Notes under the pieces: generated by a model | The model's database searches: none | Seen by the model: only the letters and a program-made list of their open reading frames with translations | What the model was told of the DNA's origin: nothing | Translations under genes and position numbers: made by a program | Origin: Lunularia cruciata | Taxonomy: Eukaryota > Streptophyta > Marchantiopsida > Lunulariales > Lunulariaceae | Direction of reading: 5' to 3' | DNA: 64,000 nucleotides | Assembly: GCA_948567375.1 (NCBI GenBank) | Contig: OX419757.1 | Location: 70,494,001-70,558,000, forward strand | Shown: piece after piece, positions 44,924-57,130 of the stretch | How positions within the stretch are numbered: position 1 is the first letter of the stretch | Layout: each line of letters starts with the position of its first letter

Positions 44924-45720
44924 ATGTCTGTTAGTCGGGTGTTAGGTGCTAGTCTACTTCTTGCGATGGAGAAGGACACGGGAGGCATTAGACCGATTGC
45001 TATTGGGGAGATCTTTTTGCGTTTTGCCAGTCGTACCATTGTCTTTCAGCATCGTTCTCACTTTCGACAGCACCTTAGTCCACATCAGTTTGGAGTAGCT
45101 ACACCGAGAGGATGTGAGGCTATATCTTTAGGCATTAGAGCACTCCTAGATATCCATCCGGAGTGGGTCGTCCTACAAGTGGATGTTGAGAACACTTTTA
45201 ATACCGTCTCACGTGCATCCATCTTTAGAGAGCTTAGGGAGGCTGGTGGATCCTTGGCGAGTCTCATTCCTTTTGTGCGGCCTTTTTATGGCTCTCCGGC
45301 TTCCCTTTACTACCAGCATGGTGGTTCACAGGAGGGAGTCACCGTCTTGGAGTCAGCTGTTGGTACACGTCAAGGAGATCCTTTGGGGGTGCCTTATTTG
45401 CCATGGCTCACTTTAGAGCTCTCCTATCTACTACTTTGGCCATGCCAAGTTGTGTATTTCCCTCCTTGGCAGATGATACATACATTGTAGGCCATGTAGA
45501 TCAGATTAGGCAGACCTTTGACTACCGAGCTACATCTAGTAGGCTAGAGAGTCAAGGTGTCAAAGTGTAGGGCATGGTCCCCTTTAGGTATCCCTCCCCA
45601 CCTTGAGCTTCTAGAGGGTTGTATCACATCCACAGATGGACTTCGTGTTCTTAGAGTGCTAGTAGGATCGGAGGATTTTGTCACACGCTTCTTAGACGCT
45701 GCTCTTGTAGAGGATTCTCC
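44924..45720 (+). pseudogene. Reverse transcriptase of non-LTR element copy 1
   Basis: RT motifs: GGIRPIAIGEIFLR, HQFGVATPRGCEA, motif A LQVDVENTFNTVSR (about 45172-45215), motif B GTRQGDPLG (about 45363-45390) and, after a frameshift, the motif C box SLADDTYIVG (about 45463-45492). Frameshifts near 45390 and 45520 and degraded sequence beyond make it non-functional. The ATG at 44924 is not the true start; open sequence continues upstream in another frame. Confidence 0.83.
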
Positions 45721-45722
45721 AT

Positions 45723-47116
45723 GTGGATGACCTTCCATTACTAGGAAATCCGTTGGTGGCATTTGGTATACTCTCTTCCAGTATTGCTCGTCAACCATCC
45801 TACCTCATCCGTATAGTTCCTCCCTCACCGTCCTTCCTATCACGTCTGAGAGCATTTGATAAGAGGATTATGGGAGTCTTTGGTGATATTATTGGACCAG
45901 GGACTTGTGAGTGTGTGACAGGGGATTTGGCACATAGACAGATGGCTCTACTGATCTCATGTGGTGGGGTTGGCTTGCTTTCTATGGAGGAGACTGCACC
46001 TATAACATTTTTGGGTAGTTGAGCTCTCTCGGCACCCCTACTTTCCTCTTGTTTTGTGGTTGCTAATAGGCCAGTTTTGGAGACTTATGTGACAAAGGTG
46101 AAGGGAGGATCCTTTTCTCTCTAGGTGTTATTGCGGCAGACAAGAGATAGTCTATCCTCACAAACACGAGAGGATTTTCCACCTTTTGCTTCACTATTGT
46201 CAGATTGGACTAGAGGTTTACAGTCTTCCTTGATGGAGCGACAATGTGAGCAGACGCTACATTCTCTCTTAGTCGACTTGTCCATTCCTCAAGCTACTAG
46301 AGCACGTCTTCGCTCTTGCTCCAGCAAGGGTGCAGGCTCTTGGATCCTAGCTCGACTATGCATTAAGGCTTTCCGACTCACACCAGCTATTTTCTCTACA
46401 GCAATGAGGTTTCACCTAGGTTTGGTCCACCCATCTGCATCTTCATTACTCACTTGTGAGTGTGGTTCTACACTAGATGCAGCAGTCGTCCACATGACAC
46501 GATGTCCTTTTGGAGGACAGAGGATAGCTACCCATGATGCCATTAGAGACATAGTGTTTGCTATGGTACAAGAGAGTGGATACTTGGCTTTGAGGGAGCG
46601 TTCGTATGCTTTGCAGATGACACATGTCAGTGCAGACTTATACTTGGTCCGAGATGATCAGGTGATAATAGCGGATGTCGTGGTTACAGACCCTACGCGG
46701 GATACAATTTTGGAGTGATTACCCATCCCCCTGGATGGGCGGCGAGTGCAGCAGCAGGTCTCAAGGTCTCCAAGTATAGAGGCATGCAGCGAGGTCACCT
46801 CTTTGTTCCTCTAGCCTTGGAGTTATATGGAGCGATGGACACGGCATTTGACACATTTGTCAAGGAGTGCGCAAGAGCTCATCATGTTAGGCGTCAGGGG
46901 GTACCACTCTCACTCTCATACTTTGTAGCATATTTTAGATTGCGTGTGTCCATTGCTCTACATAGGGCAGTGGCTGGTGTAATGCATAGGAGAGCAATCA
47001 CATTAGGTGATGTTTATTCGGATGCTCCAATTGTGTGTAGACAATTCGACTTGCATAGCTCGGATATCTTAGGTGCGGTAGTGCAGATTTCTCATATAGA
47101 CTCTATTGGGGCTTAG
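45723..47116 (+). pseudogene. C-terminal part of non-LTR element: CCHC and PD-(D/E)XK-like endonuclease
   Basis: Pieces 45723-46022, 46125-46718 and 46715-47116 are nearly continuous. A zinc-binding-like motif CECGSTLDAAVVHMTRC is at 46450-46505. Downstream is an endonuclease-like block, SADLYLV...IIADVVVTDP (46630-46690), then, after a one-base frameshift at about 46715, GLKVSKYRG (46757-46785). A Cys-rich motif followed by a D...D-V...K..KY arrangement after the RT is the layout of R2/R4-type restriction-like endonucleases. The stop is at 47114-47116. The nuclease assignment is by pattern and moderately certain. Confidence 0.65.
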
Positions 47117-47199
47117 CCCCATGTTACCTTTTTTGTCGCTCCCTTGTACGGCTTGATGGGGTCTTCCCATCCTTCGTTCTTCCTACGCGGTCGCCTTTC

Positions 47200-47540
47200 A
47201 CTTATGCACTCACCACCTATCTTGGAGATCAATAATCACTATATTCAAAATTATATTCTATATAAAGTTAATAATTGTTAGTTCCGCTACTATCCCCTGA
47301 TCATCCCGTCCCAAATATAAATTTACAAAGTATAAATATAAATTTGCACTGACACTATCATCCGCCCAACATACAAACGTTCACTCCAAGCTAAAGATTT
47401 ATGGGCCTATGCCCATTCCGCGCATGTCAATTTCACGCCAAGCCAGTCCTCGCTCTTAGTTTCCGCGAAAGCGCAAATTGTTATTTTAAACACTAGTTAC
47501 AATTTAGTATTTTCTCGTTCGATTACAACCTACTCAGATC
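47200..47540. other. Spacer between non-LTR fragments
   Basis: AT-rich, with a small local repeat ATAAATTTACAAAGTATA / ATAAATTTGCAC near 47315-47350. Nothing else recognised. Confidence 0.4.
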
Positions 47541-47671
47541 TTAGGTGGAGTAGTGTAAATTTCTCATATAGACTCTATTGGCACTTAACTCCATTTTACC
47601 TTTTTCGTCTCTCCCTTGTACGACTTGATGAAGGCTTCCCACTCTTCTGGTACTCTACGCGGTCGCCTTTT
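47541..47671 (+). mobile_element. Non-LTR element 3' fragment (copy 2)
   Basis: Aligns with 47070-47199 of copy 1 (TTTCTCATATAGACTCTATTGG...; TACGCGGTCGCCTTTT). Only the last 130 bases are present, a typical extreme 5' truncation. Confidence 0.8.
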
Positions 47672-48329
47672 CTCACTCATTGTAATCAGCGAACGAAGGC
47701 AAGGTGAAAGATGAGCGGTTAAACGCTGGAGCGCAGAATCGCCTGGCGCTGAAAGCCCGTGCGCGGTACTGCACTCGCCAATTCTCCAAATCCAAGACCG
47801 CAAATTTAGGTGTTATGAAGTAGAGCCGAGCCGAGCCTGAGTTGGGTACGGCACAGTTATTGGTTTGGGAAGTCCATCAATACAGCCTTGCTTCTGGTCA
47901 GGTCCAAAGTGGGGATGTCCGAGAAGACTTGAGTTTCAGTAATGACCTTGAACTCGCGGTAAAGTCAAGATATCAAACGACTCATTACACGATCGGGTTT
48001 TAACTTTTCTGCCCGGCAGGCACTCAAGTTTTGGACGTTGAAGATGGTCTCGTGTGGAAAGTTAAGGCTCTACAATGCCCGTGCAAACTTTTGGATCGAG
48101 GTTTGGCTTTACGGTAGAGTGCTTCATCTGAAGGGAGTTGCTATTTCCACTACACTTGTAACTATTTCCATCACCTTTGTCCCAAACCCCAGCGCTGAGA
48201 CTAGGTTAGGGTCGATTAATTTACAGCGTTGTGATAGAAATAGCAAAAAAGTGCTGGAAATAATAAGTCCCCTTCTTAATGTGTAGGGAAAAGTTTACAA
48301 CTCGTCTTCATTTTTTTTTCTTTTTTTAA
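47672..48329. other. Unannotated spacer
   Basis: No supported feature. The open frame 48038-48286 (plus) shows no recognised motif. Confidence 0.4.
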
Positions 48330-49300
48330 AAGGCGACCGCATAGGAAAAATGAAGGATGGGAAGACCCCATCAAGCCGTACAAGGGAGAGACAAAAAAGG
48401 TAACATGGGGCTAAGCCCCATGTTACCCCATGTCTTCATTTGGGGATTACAGCAGTTAAGTATCTTGTACTAACTTGAAATGGCTACAGCTAAGGATGGG
48501 AAGATCCCATCAACTGCCACAAGGAAAAGACATGGGGTAAAATGATGATAAGCCCCAACATTATAGGTAAGAGGAATCTACGTTGAAACACATGAGATAT
48601 ATGAGCTAAATAAGTCATATAGTTTATAAACTATTAGAGCATATCTAGAATATCATCCAGAGTGAGTGTTCTCTCCTATGGATTGCACCAACCAGTGCTC
48701 TATTGAAATATGGACACAATCTATCTAAAATATAAGGTGACATATGAGAGTGAGAATGGTATCTCGACTTTGAAAATGATATGCCCTCATACATTCTCTA
48801 ACAAATGTATTGAACATCATATCCATTGGTCCATATAATTCCAAAACTAGAGGAACAAAGAGATGACCTCACTGCATCTCTCCATACTCCTCTATATTTT
48901 GAGACCTTGCATGTTGCTTCTCTGCTCACCACCCATCTTGGAGGATGAGTGATCATTCCCTCCAAAACTATATCATGTGTAGGGTTCATAACTACAATAG
49001 TGTTATTGTCACCTTATCATCTTGGATCAAGTATAGGTTTGCTCTCACTCTTGTCATCTGCAAAGTATCCAATACTTCTTCCAAACAAGTATCCACTCTC
49101 TCTTGTGCTATGATGGCAAACATATATCCCTTATAACATCATAGGTAGTTATTCTCTACACTCCAAAAAAACACTATGCCATATTGACCTGAGTTGCATC
49201 TAATGTAAAACCACATTCACAAGTGAGTAATGAAGATATATATGGGGGTACCAAACCTAAGTAGAACCTCATGGCCACAAAGAAAGTAGCTATTGTAAAA
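48330..49300 (-). mobile_element. Non-LTR element 3' fragments (copy 3, two pieces)
   Basis: First piece 48330-48430: the terminal block, with an A-rich tail (T-run at 48311-48327 on this strand) and GGGGCTAAGCCCC. Second piece from about 48488: again GGATGGGAAGATCCCATC and GATAAGCCCC, then decayed C-terminal coding sequence up to about 49300, including remnants of the KVSKYRG and CCHC regions. Two independent or nested insertions of the same family. Confidence 0.7.
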
Positions 49301-51597
49301 GTAGCTTTTCCCAACGAGTCTATTATTTGAGAACATGAGATCTACATAAATACTCAGATTCTATTCTATGTAGACAAAGCTTTTGCTTGCCAGGGGAAAT
49401 GCTTATTGTGCAGTGAAGTGAATGTCTGCTTGCGATTCCTCCTTAGAGATAGTTAAGTAGTTAGTAAGGTATATCTAGTCTAAAGTATTGGTAACCGTCA
49501 ACTCAATTTACGACATCTCTCCCACTCATAGCCCACCATAGAAGACGACTCTGCAACTAATTTTATTTAAGTAAGGGTCTTCACACTCTTCATATCAAGG
49601 ATAAATCTTCCTTGATGAGCTTGAGTTCCATTCTGTTCATATTAGAGAGCTGATGCTCAGTTTTTAGTGTTGAACAATTCGCTGTTCTAAATGATCGTGA
49701 AGAAGTAAATCATTATACTCTTCTTTCTACATACATTTTCTTTCTTCATATGCTGTAGCCAGCACTTTACTGCTCGAGCAGATCACATTTCAGCTGGAAT
49801 ATAATCTCTATCCTTGCCATTTTGAGATTAGAACAATTCAACATGATGGAGTAAGATACCACGTCCTGTCATGTATTGTTACGTGTGCAACTAGGGCCGC
49901 TACTCCAGTCGGACCACGGGACTATAGATGAATGATTATGCATGTTATCTTGATTACAGCACATCATTGTGTTTTTGTACTCGAAACCATGTATGATGTT
50001 GTGATTCATCTTACCTTGAAAATTTATCGTGCCAATTTGCTGTAGAACATGTAATCTAATATAAAAGGATACAACATTTTCTTTTTCTATCAATAATGGT
50101 ATCGGAATCATGGACACATCAGATACTAGTCTTCCATCAGATAGAGATATGTCTCTTTTGTAGGATTAAGTCGGGGTTCGTCATTTTTTAATGCTAGTCC
50201 TTGATACCGATACATGACCTACCAGCTTCACTGTTGATTTATGATTAAGACCAGGACTTTGACACTTGCGTTGCAAAATATGTGACTATCCTCCCTAGAG
50301 AGGTAACAACTCTCGCAATTATATCAGTTATACTGTGGTAGGAAGCGTTTGTGATCTGAAAGAGGTGTGCTCATTGGTGAGCACTATAAGCGACCATCAA
50401 AGAGAGCAATATGTTTATCCAAATTCGTATGATGACCATGACGAGTTGCAAGGCAAATACCTCTACAACCATGCAGATGAAGCAATGTATGTTCATACTA
50501 CTGTTCTTAAACTAGATAAATTTTAAAATCCGGTCCCCGTAGTCAAGGAGCGACTCAGTTGTTCATGTGTTAGGTCTTTTTAATTTCTAAAATGCAGAAA
50601 GAAAAGTAAAGAACTTTCGTTTAGCTTTTCTCTTGTTGTCCAAGGCCCTAGAAGAACTCTAGACTTTAAGGAATCCTCGTGGCATATGCTTCTAGAGGGT
50701 GAATTTGCGTCCCAGCTTGTTGTGCGAAAAGTATATTTAATTTTGTTCTTTCGTTCTCTCTTTGCTAGCTACAGTAGCTTGAAGCAACATGAGCAAGTAC
50801 GTACAATCTCCTCTCAAGATGTTACTGTGCACTATGCCCGCCCCCACCCTTTACGCTGCACATTCCCTGACCCTATCTGGTAATCTCTGCGTGAGTCTTC
50901 CATCGCCTTAATCTCCGCAGTTTGACGTTTTGGCACCTATTCCAAAGTGAAGTTTCCGTGATTAGTATATTATGCAAGAAACTCTAGAGCTTAACAGAGT
51001 CATCGGCAAATCGTGTTGCGTGACCCCACACGACAAATGTCTGAGCGAGTCACAGTTGCATAGAATTTGCTCTACCCCATCAAAGTCCAACTCTTCTTTT
51101 GTCTGTGTAGGAACCTTCCCGACGAATCATTCCTTTGACAAATTCTGACCACGGTACAAACACGAAGTATTCCAACAATGAAAGGAAGTATCCGTCAGTA
51201 AAGATCAGCCCATGACATTCCAGTCGCTTTAGTATATCAGGCTGGGTTCCCATGAATGCTTGCCCCTCACCCTTTACCTCCTACAGTAAGGGGTGGAAGT
51301 GGATAAGAAAATCCTCATCTCATAGAAATATGACATGGGGAAATCAATTACATCCTAACTCCCAGTCAAATATGATTATTTAGTCAACTTCTAAGAAATT
51401 ACATAGTATCAATCGACATGGGAAAATCGCTGTATACAAGTCGCTTAGGTGCTTACAACGAATGAGAAAGAGCAGTTAGACGAGGTTCTCTAGCCTGCTT
51501 CGTGCAACTCAGCACGACATGAAATCTATCATGTAGGCTGAGGTTGCGCCTTGATAAGTTTAAAGTAGGTGGAAAACAAAAGTTTCTCCTTAAGTAC
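49301..51597. other. Non-coding DNA, nothing recognised
   Basis: AT-rich, no similarity to the other repeats of this window was noticed. Short open frames (49869-50117 minus, 50335-50526 plus, 50686-50883 plus) lack recognisable motifs. Confidence 0.4.
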
Positions 51598-53680
51598 AGA
51601 AAAGGCGACCGCTTAGCAAACAAAAAGAATGGGAAGATCCCATCAAGAGGTAAAATGGGGATGGGCCTCAATAGTTTCGGTATGAGAAATTTGCCCTACT
51701 GCACCTAAGGTATCTGAGCTATGCAAGGTCTACAAACCACTGGAGTATCCAAAGAAGCATCACCTAGTGTGATTACTCTCCTATGGATTGCACGGCCAAT
51801 GCTCCCTATAGAGCAATGGACACATGCTCTCTAAAGTATGCTACAAAGTATGAGAGTGAGAGTGGTACCCCTAAAATCTAATATGATAAGCTCTCATGCA
51901 CTCTCTAAAAAATATGTCAAATGCCATGTCCATCGCTCCATACAACTCCAAGGCTAGAGGAACAAAGGGGTGACCTTGTTACACATCCTATACTTAGAGA
52001 CCTTGCATGTTGTTGCTCCGCTTGCCATCCTTCCAAAAGGATTACTAATCATTCCTTCAAAACTGCATCATGCATAGGATCTATAATCACAAGATTTTCC
52101 ACTATCACCTGATCAACTTGGACCAAGTATAGGTCGGCTTTGACATGTGTAGTCCGCAAAGCATATGAAACTCTCCCTCCAAGCCAAGTATCTCTCGTGC
52201 TACAACAAATACCATATCCTTGATGGCATCATGGGTAGCTATCCTCTATCCCCCAAAAGGATGTTGTGTCATATGGATCACTATTGCATCTAGTGTAGAA
52301 CCACACTCACAAGTGAGTAATGAAGATGCATACGGGTGGACCAAACATAGATAGAACCTCATTGTTGTAGACAAGGTAGTTGGTGCGAGTCCAAATGCCT
52401 TAATGCAAGGTCGAGTTAGGATCCAAAAGCTTGCATCCTTGCCGGAGCAAGAGCAAAGATGTCCTCTAGTGGCCCAAGGAATAATGAGTTTAGACTAAGA
52501 GAGAATGTAGCGTATGTTGATGCTATCGCTCCATCAAGGAAGATTGTAAACCTTTGGTCCAATATAATGGTAGTGAAGCAAAGGATGGAAGGTCCTCTTG
52601 TGCATGTGGAGATAAGACACCTCTCATTTGCCGCCATCACATCTTGAGAGAAAAGAATCCCTCTTCCACCCTAGTCACATATGCATCCAAAATTGGCCAC
52701 AAAATGGGAGGAAAATAGGGTGTCAAGAAAGCACAACTACCCAAAAATGCTACAATTGTTCTCTCCTCCATAGAGAATAGGCCTACCCCTCCACACAAGA
52801 TCAATACAGTTGTCTGTCTATGTGCCGCCAAGTTTTGTGTCACAAACTCAAATGTACTTGATTTGATGATATCACCAAAGACTCCCGTAACTCTCCTACC
52901 AAAAGCTCTGATGTGATAAGAAGGTCAAGGAAGGGAGAACAGTGCGGAGAAAGTAAGTCGGTTGACATGCAATGCTACAGGAGAGTACACCAAATGCAAC
53001 CTATGGATCTCCTAGTAGAGGAAGGTCATTCACATGGAGAATATACTCTATAAGGGCAACATCTAAGAAACATGTGACAAAATTCTCAGATTCTATTGGC
53101 ACTCCAAGAATATATAGTTCATCTATAGATGTAATACACCCCTCTAGAAGCTCAAGGTGGGGAGGGATACCTAAAGGGGACCATGCTATGCACTTTGACA
53201 CCTTGACTCTCAAGCCTACAAGATATAGCTTGGAAGTAAGTGATCAAAAGCCTATCTAATCTGATATATAAGGCTCACAATATGTATATCATCTGCCAAG
53301 GAGGGAAATACACAATCTGGCCAAAGCAATAGATAAGAGAACCCTGAAGTGAACCATGGGAAAAAAAGATCCCTCTAAAGGATCTCCTTGTTGCGTATCA
53401 CAAGAGTGAATCACAGTTTTAGAGTTGTTTATGGACTCCAAGACTTTGATTGCCTCTTGTGACCATCCATGTTGGTAATAAAGGGAAGCAAGAGAGCCAT
53501 AGAATGTTTGCACAAAATGAACAAGACTTTGCCAAGGATACACATATTCCCTAAGCTCTTTAAACATAAATGCATGGGTGATCTTATTAAAAGTATCACC
53601 AACATCCACCATTACGATGATCCACTCTAGATGGATATCTAGAAATGCATAGTTGCTTAGAGATATAACATCACAATTTC
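51598..53680 (-). mobile_element. Non-LTR retrotransposon copy 4, decayed
   Basis: Reverse-orientation copy of the 44836-47199 family. The 3' block AAAGGCGACCGCTTAGC is at 51600. The endonuclease/CCHC region is around 51950-52330, a middle region shows CGGVGLFSMEE (about 52760-52800), and the RT at 53612-53289 has motif A-like VDVGDTFNKITH and QQGDPLEG. The 5' truncation lies near 53680. Heavily mutated throughout, older than copy 1. Confidence 0.78.
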
Positions 53681-56600
53681 AGAATTTAACTAATCTAAAG
53701 TGATGCAGATTGAGGTGAGGTTTCGAAGTGAAAACTCCTCTAGTGCTACATCCCTTCCCAGTGAGGTCTGCAAAGATGAGGTAACATGGATCCTCCTCTA
53801 TTAATAACGAAGTCTCTACCGTGGAGAGGAATCTACAAAAGCTGAACCATACAAGAGTGTGTTCCTCGTCTCTAACGTTGGTTAACTTAGCTGGCAAAGA
53901 GACTGATCAAACTAGCGTCACAGTTCGGTCCAGAATTGACCACGGCCCTGGGTTCTGTAGCAACGGATCCAAAGCTACACGCTAGAGCATGGTGCCCAGT
54001 TGCAGCACGCAACAGCCCTAAAGCGTCCAAGCTTGTGCGTGGTCGTTACCGGCAACAGCAGGTCCCTTTATGTGACCTGTCACATGTCATGAAACCGGTT
54101 CCGAGAACCTGTTCTCATCATGCCTCAGATTTGCAGACAGGATTGCACCACAGATTCCTCAAGTTCAGGAGAAGTCGGGACAGGTTACCGTACTACCCCT
54201 AGAATGGCCCTGTATAGAGCCCACAGGCAGTGATAGGCGAAACCTTCGGTTCCCAGTTCCGAGGATTATACAGCATAGTGTCAGATACTACCGACACTAT
54301 AGGGATATTGGGGAGATTACACACAGGTTACTACAGTTAGCGGATGCGCTTAGGTAACGTTGGATGGCTTGGCTGCCACGTAAGTACTAGACTTCCACCT
54401 TCGAGGAGGAACAGCCCATGTGGGCCCAGACAATTCGGCACAGAAAAGGACTTCATTAACATGAATCATATATCTTATACGGGAGAAAGGTCGACCAAAA
54501 ATATAGTCTTGTAGCGTATGATTCGATAAGATAATGTAATCTATCATTTTATTTTATTTTAAATATTTAATTTGGAAATAATATTTTTAAAATAAATGAA
54601 TTATTATAAAAGAAATTTTTTATCATAAAAAATTAATATTCGCCAACACAATTCGTGATACTGTTACAAATCTATTCATATGTAGCTTGAGTATAAGGAA
54701 TATCATACCAAGTGTGGTATGATAATGTTGGAATATATATCAAGAGAAAATTTATATATTAATTATTACTATATGAGAGATAATTAGTACAGAATGAAAG
54801 CTAGTTAGAAAATCTGTAAAGCAGTGAGTAGAGGTTTGCTTGGTGGGCAGGTAATCCTCGACTTATTAATTTGTCTGGAAAATTACGCGGGGTTCATGTA
54901 GGTCACGCTGGATTATTTTATTTTTTTGGCTGTTTTTCTTCCCCATCTATTTATATCTATAGCAAAATGATCTGCATTTTTCTTTTAATAAACAAAGCTT
55001 TTTGATGTGATGATTCTTTTTGTTTGGTAGAGAAAATAGGCATGGTGCTAACTAAACCCAGGTTTTGGTGGTATTTATCACGCACTTATTGGACCAGAAC
55101 CTTAAGAAGAATATTTTCCATTTTTTGGTTATGTTTGGAAAGAAAAAAATAAAATGACGTACACTAAGATGAAAAAAAACCAGCTAATATTCCTAAAATA
55201 CCGGCAGCAGGTTATTTGTACAATTCCCCCCATAAGATTCGGACATGAAAGTTTTCCTTCATCCGGATCAAATAGTTCGAATTGTCTATTCTAATATTGT
55301 GTTTTCCCATAATTTAGAGATAAGCTTTTTCTAAAAATCATTTTATTTCTTCAAAATAAGAAAATTTGTAAGTTTCAAAAAACTTTATTTACTATGATCT
55401 ACAGCATGAAAACTAGTTAGAAAATCTGTAAAGCAGTGAGTAGAGTTAGTTGGAAAAGACAGCAAAATTACAGTATAAGTGTTCAAAGTCTTAGGGTATA
55501 TATATATATAATATTTCACTCAACACTTAGAAATTGCTACACATTAAGAGCTCTACTAAGAATGCCAAATTTCATTCAAATATTCATGCTTTACTTAGAA
55601 GGCCATATGCTTTAGGAAATCATTATTGAATATTTATCTTTGTAGAATTAAAGTATTAAATTATATAATGGAAATTAAGAATTAATTAACTAGTTAAGAG
55701 TAAGATCTAAACAATTTCTAAACTCAAACAACTTAGTAATAAACCTCATTTAAATTTCTTGTTACCAACACAAACAAAGGAGGAATTAGATAGGTTATAA
55801 TTCAAGTGCATATCAAGATTGAGATATCAAATCTTTTCAACATGCCTAGACGAGGATATCTTCCTGAGGAACGATGCAAACAAAACTTGTTGGTGCAACA
55901 ACTTAGCAAAGAAATGATATCTCTCTTCTAAAGGAACATCATTTCATAGAGAAAAGAAGGATTTGGTAGCCCAAGAAAAATGTTGGGATAATAATGCAAT
56001 CCATCAAATTATCTCCCGTACATCCATAGTTGATGTATGGTCAACTTCTCAAGTTAAGAAATAATCAGAATTATATCTTTTCAGAAGCATTCTACCTTAA
56101 ACTTGTGCAAAATTGTAACCAAACATAGTCAAAAAGTTTTGATCATCCAAGCAAAAAATTATATCTATTAGAAATATATTCAAAATAGAGGAGGAAATAC
56201 TTGCCTTATGGCCTTGAGCCATCAATTATTAGTCTAAATCCATAAGGATAACTTCAAGTTTATAATTCTAAATTAATCACCTACTCCGTGAAGAAGAGGG
56301 ATCCCTTAAAGATCAAATGATCAAAATTCTGCATTAACCATCATTTGTAATTTACACTATCCAAACAACAAAAATTAGCAACCAATTAGATCAATTCTAA
56401 TAGTTTAAGGGCCAGATTGACACCCCTTTTGCTAGGATGACACCCTCTCCACTTGATGTGGTTTTTTGAAAGAGTTTACTTGGTAATTTCCATTTGTGTT
56501 CACTAGTTTGAGGTTCCATTTTGCATTGATATTTTCTGGTCTCATTTTTCATTTCTGCCTGCACTACATTTCCTCTTTGTGCCATTGTGTGTGCAATTTA

Positions 56601-57130
56601 GGATTTACGTACATAATGGCACAAGAGGAAATATAATGTAGTCTGACATGCCAAATAGGACTAAATGGGACTGGAAACATATATGAAAGAACTTGTGGGA
56701 TAGAGAATTTGCAGGCTCATTCAAGCTTCTTCTTTAAACCCCCGGCCTCCAACAACCAACCAGAACTTTACTTCCACGAACTAGCTAGCATGAGTTCTCT
56801 ACCTATAGTGGGAGAGTAGCTTAAGTTTTCACCAAGTCTCACTCATGATGTCCAAACTATAATAACTGATGTTTTGGCATATCTTGGAATCTTAGCCGGT
56901 CACATCACTTCCTTTGCTTTTGTTTTTCTCAATAACACCAAGGATTCAGATCCTCATGAGTGATCAAAACCATATAATCATTTTGTGTTTAGATAGTAAA
57001 TGGTCTATCATGATTTTGAGTCTGATATAAGCAAATGACATGTGGGTCTTGGTTATAGAATAAGGCTGAAGCTCTTTACTATGATTGTGACCAAGCATAA
57101 TAGTTGAATCTCTTATACAATAGATTGTCC
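53681..57130. other. AT-rich non-coding DNA
   Basis: No gene recognised. A direct repeat of about 40 bases (CTAGTTAGAAAATCTGTAAA and following) occurs at about 54801-54835 and 55411-55446, and a TA microsatellite lies at 55497-55512. Confidence 0.45.

Larger units (their letters stand above)
44836..47199 (+). mobile_element. Non-LTR retrotransposon with restriction-like endonuclease (copy 1)
   Basis: 5'-truncated element encoding RT, a CCHC motif and a C-terminal endonuclease-like domain. The 3' end is a conserved block ending GCGGTCGCCTTT. No LTRs. Further fragments of the same family lie at 44308-44835 (minus), 47541-47671 (plus), 48330-49300 (minus) and 51598-53680 (minus). A palindrome TGGGGCTTAGCCCCA (47107-47121) overlaps the stop codon. 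No apurinic-type endonuclease is seen, though the N-terminal part is missing. Confidence 0.82.
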
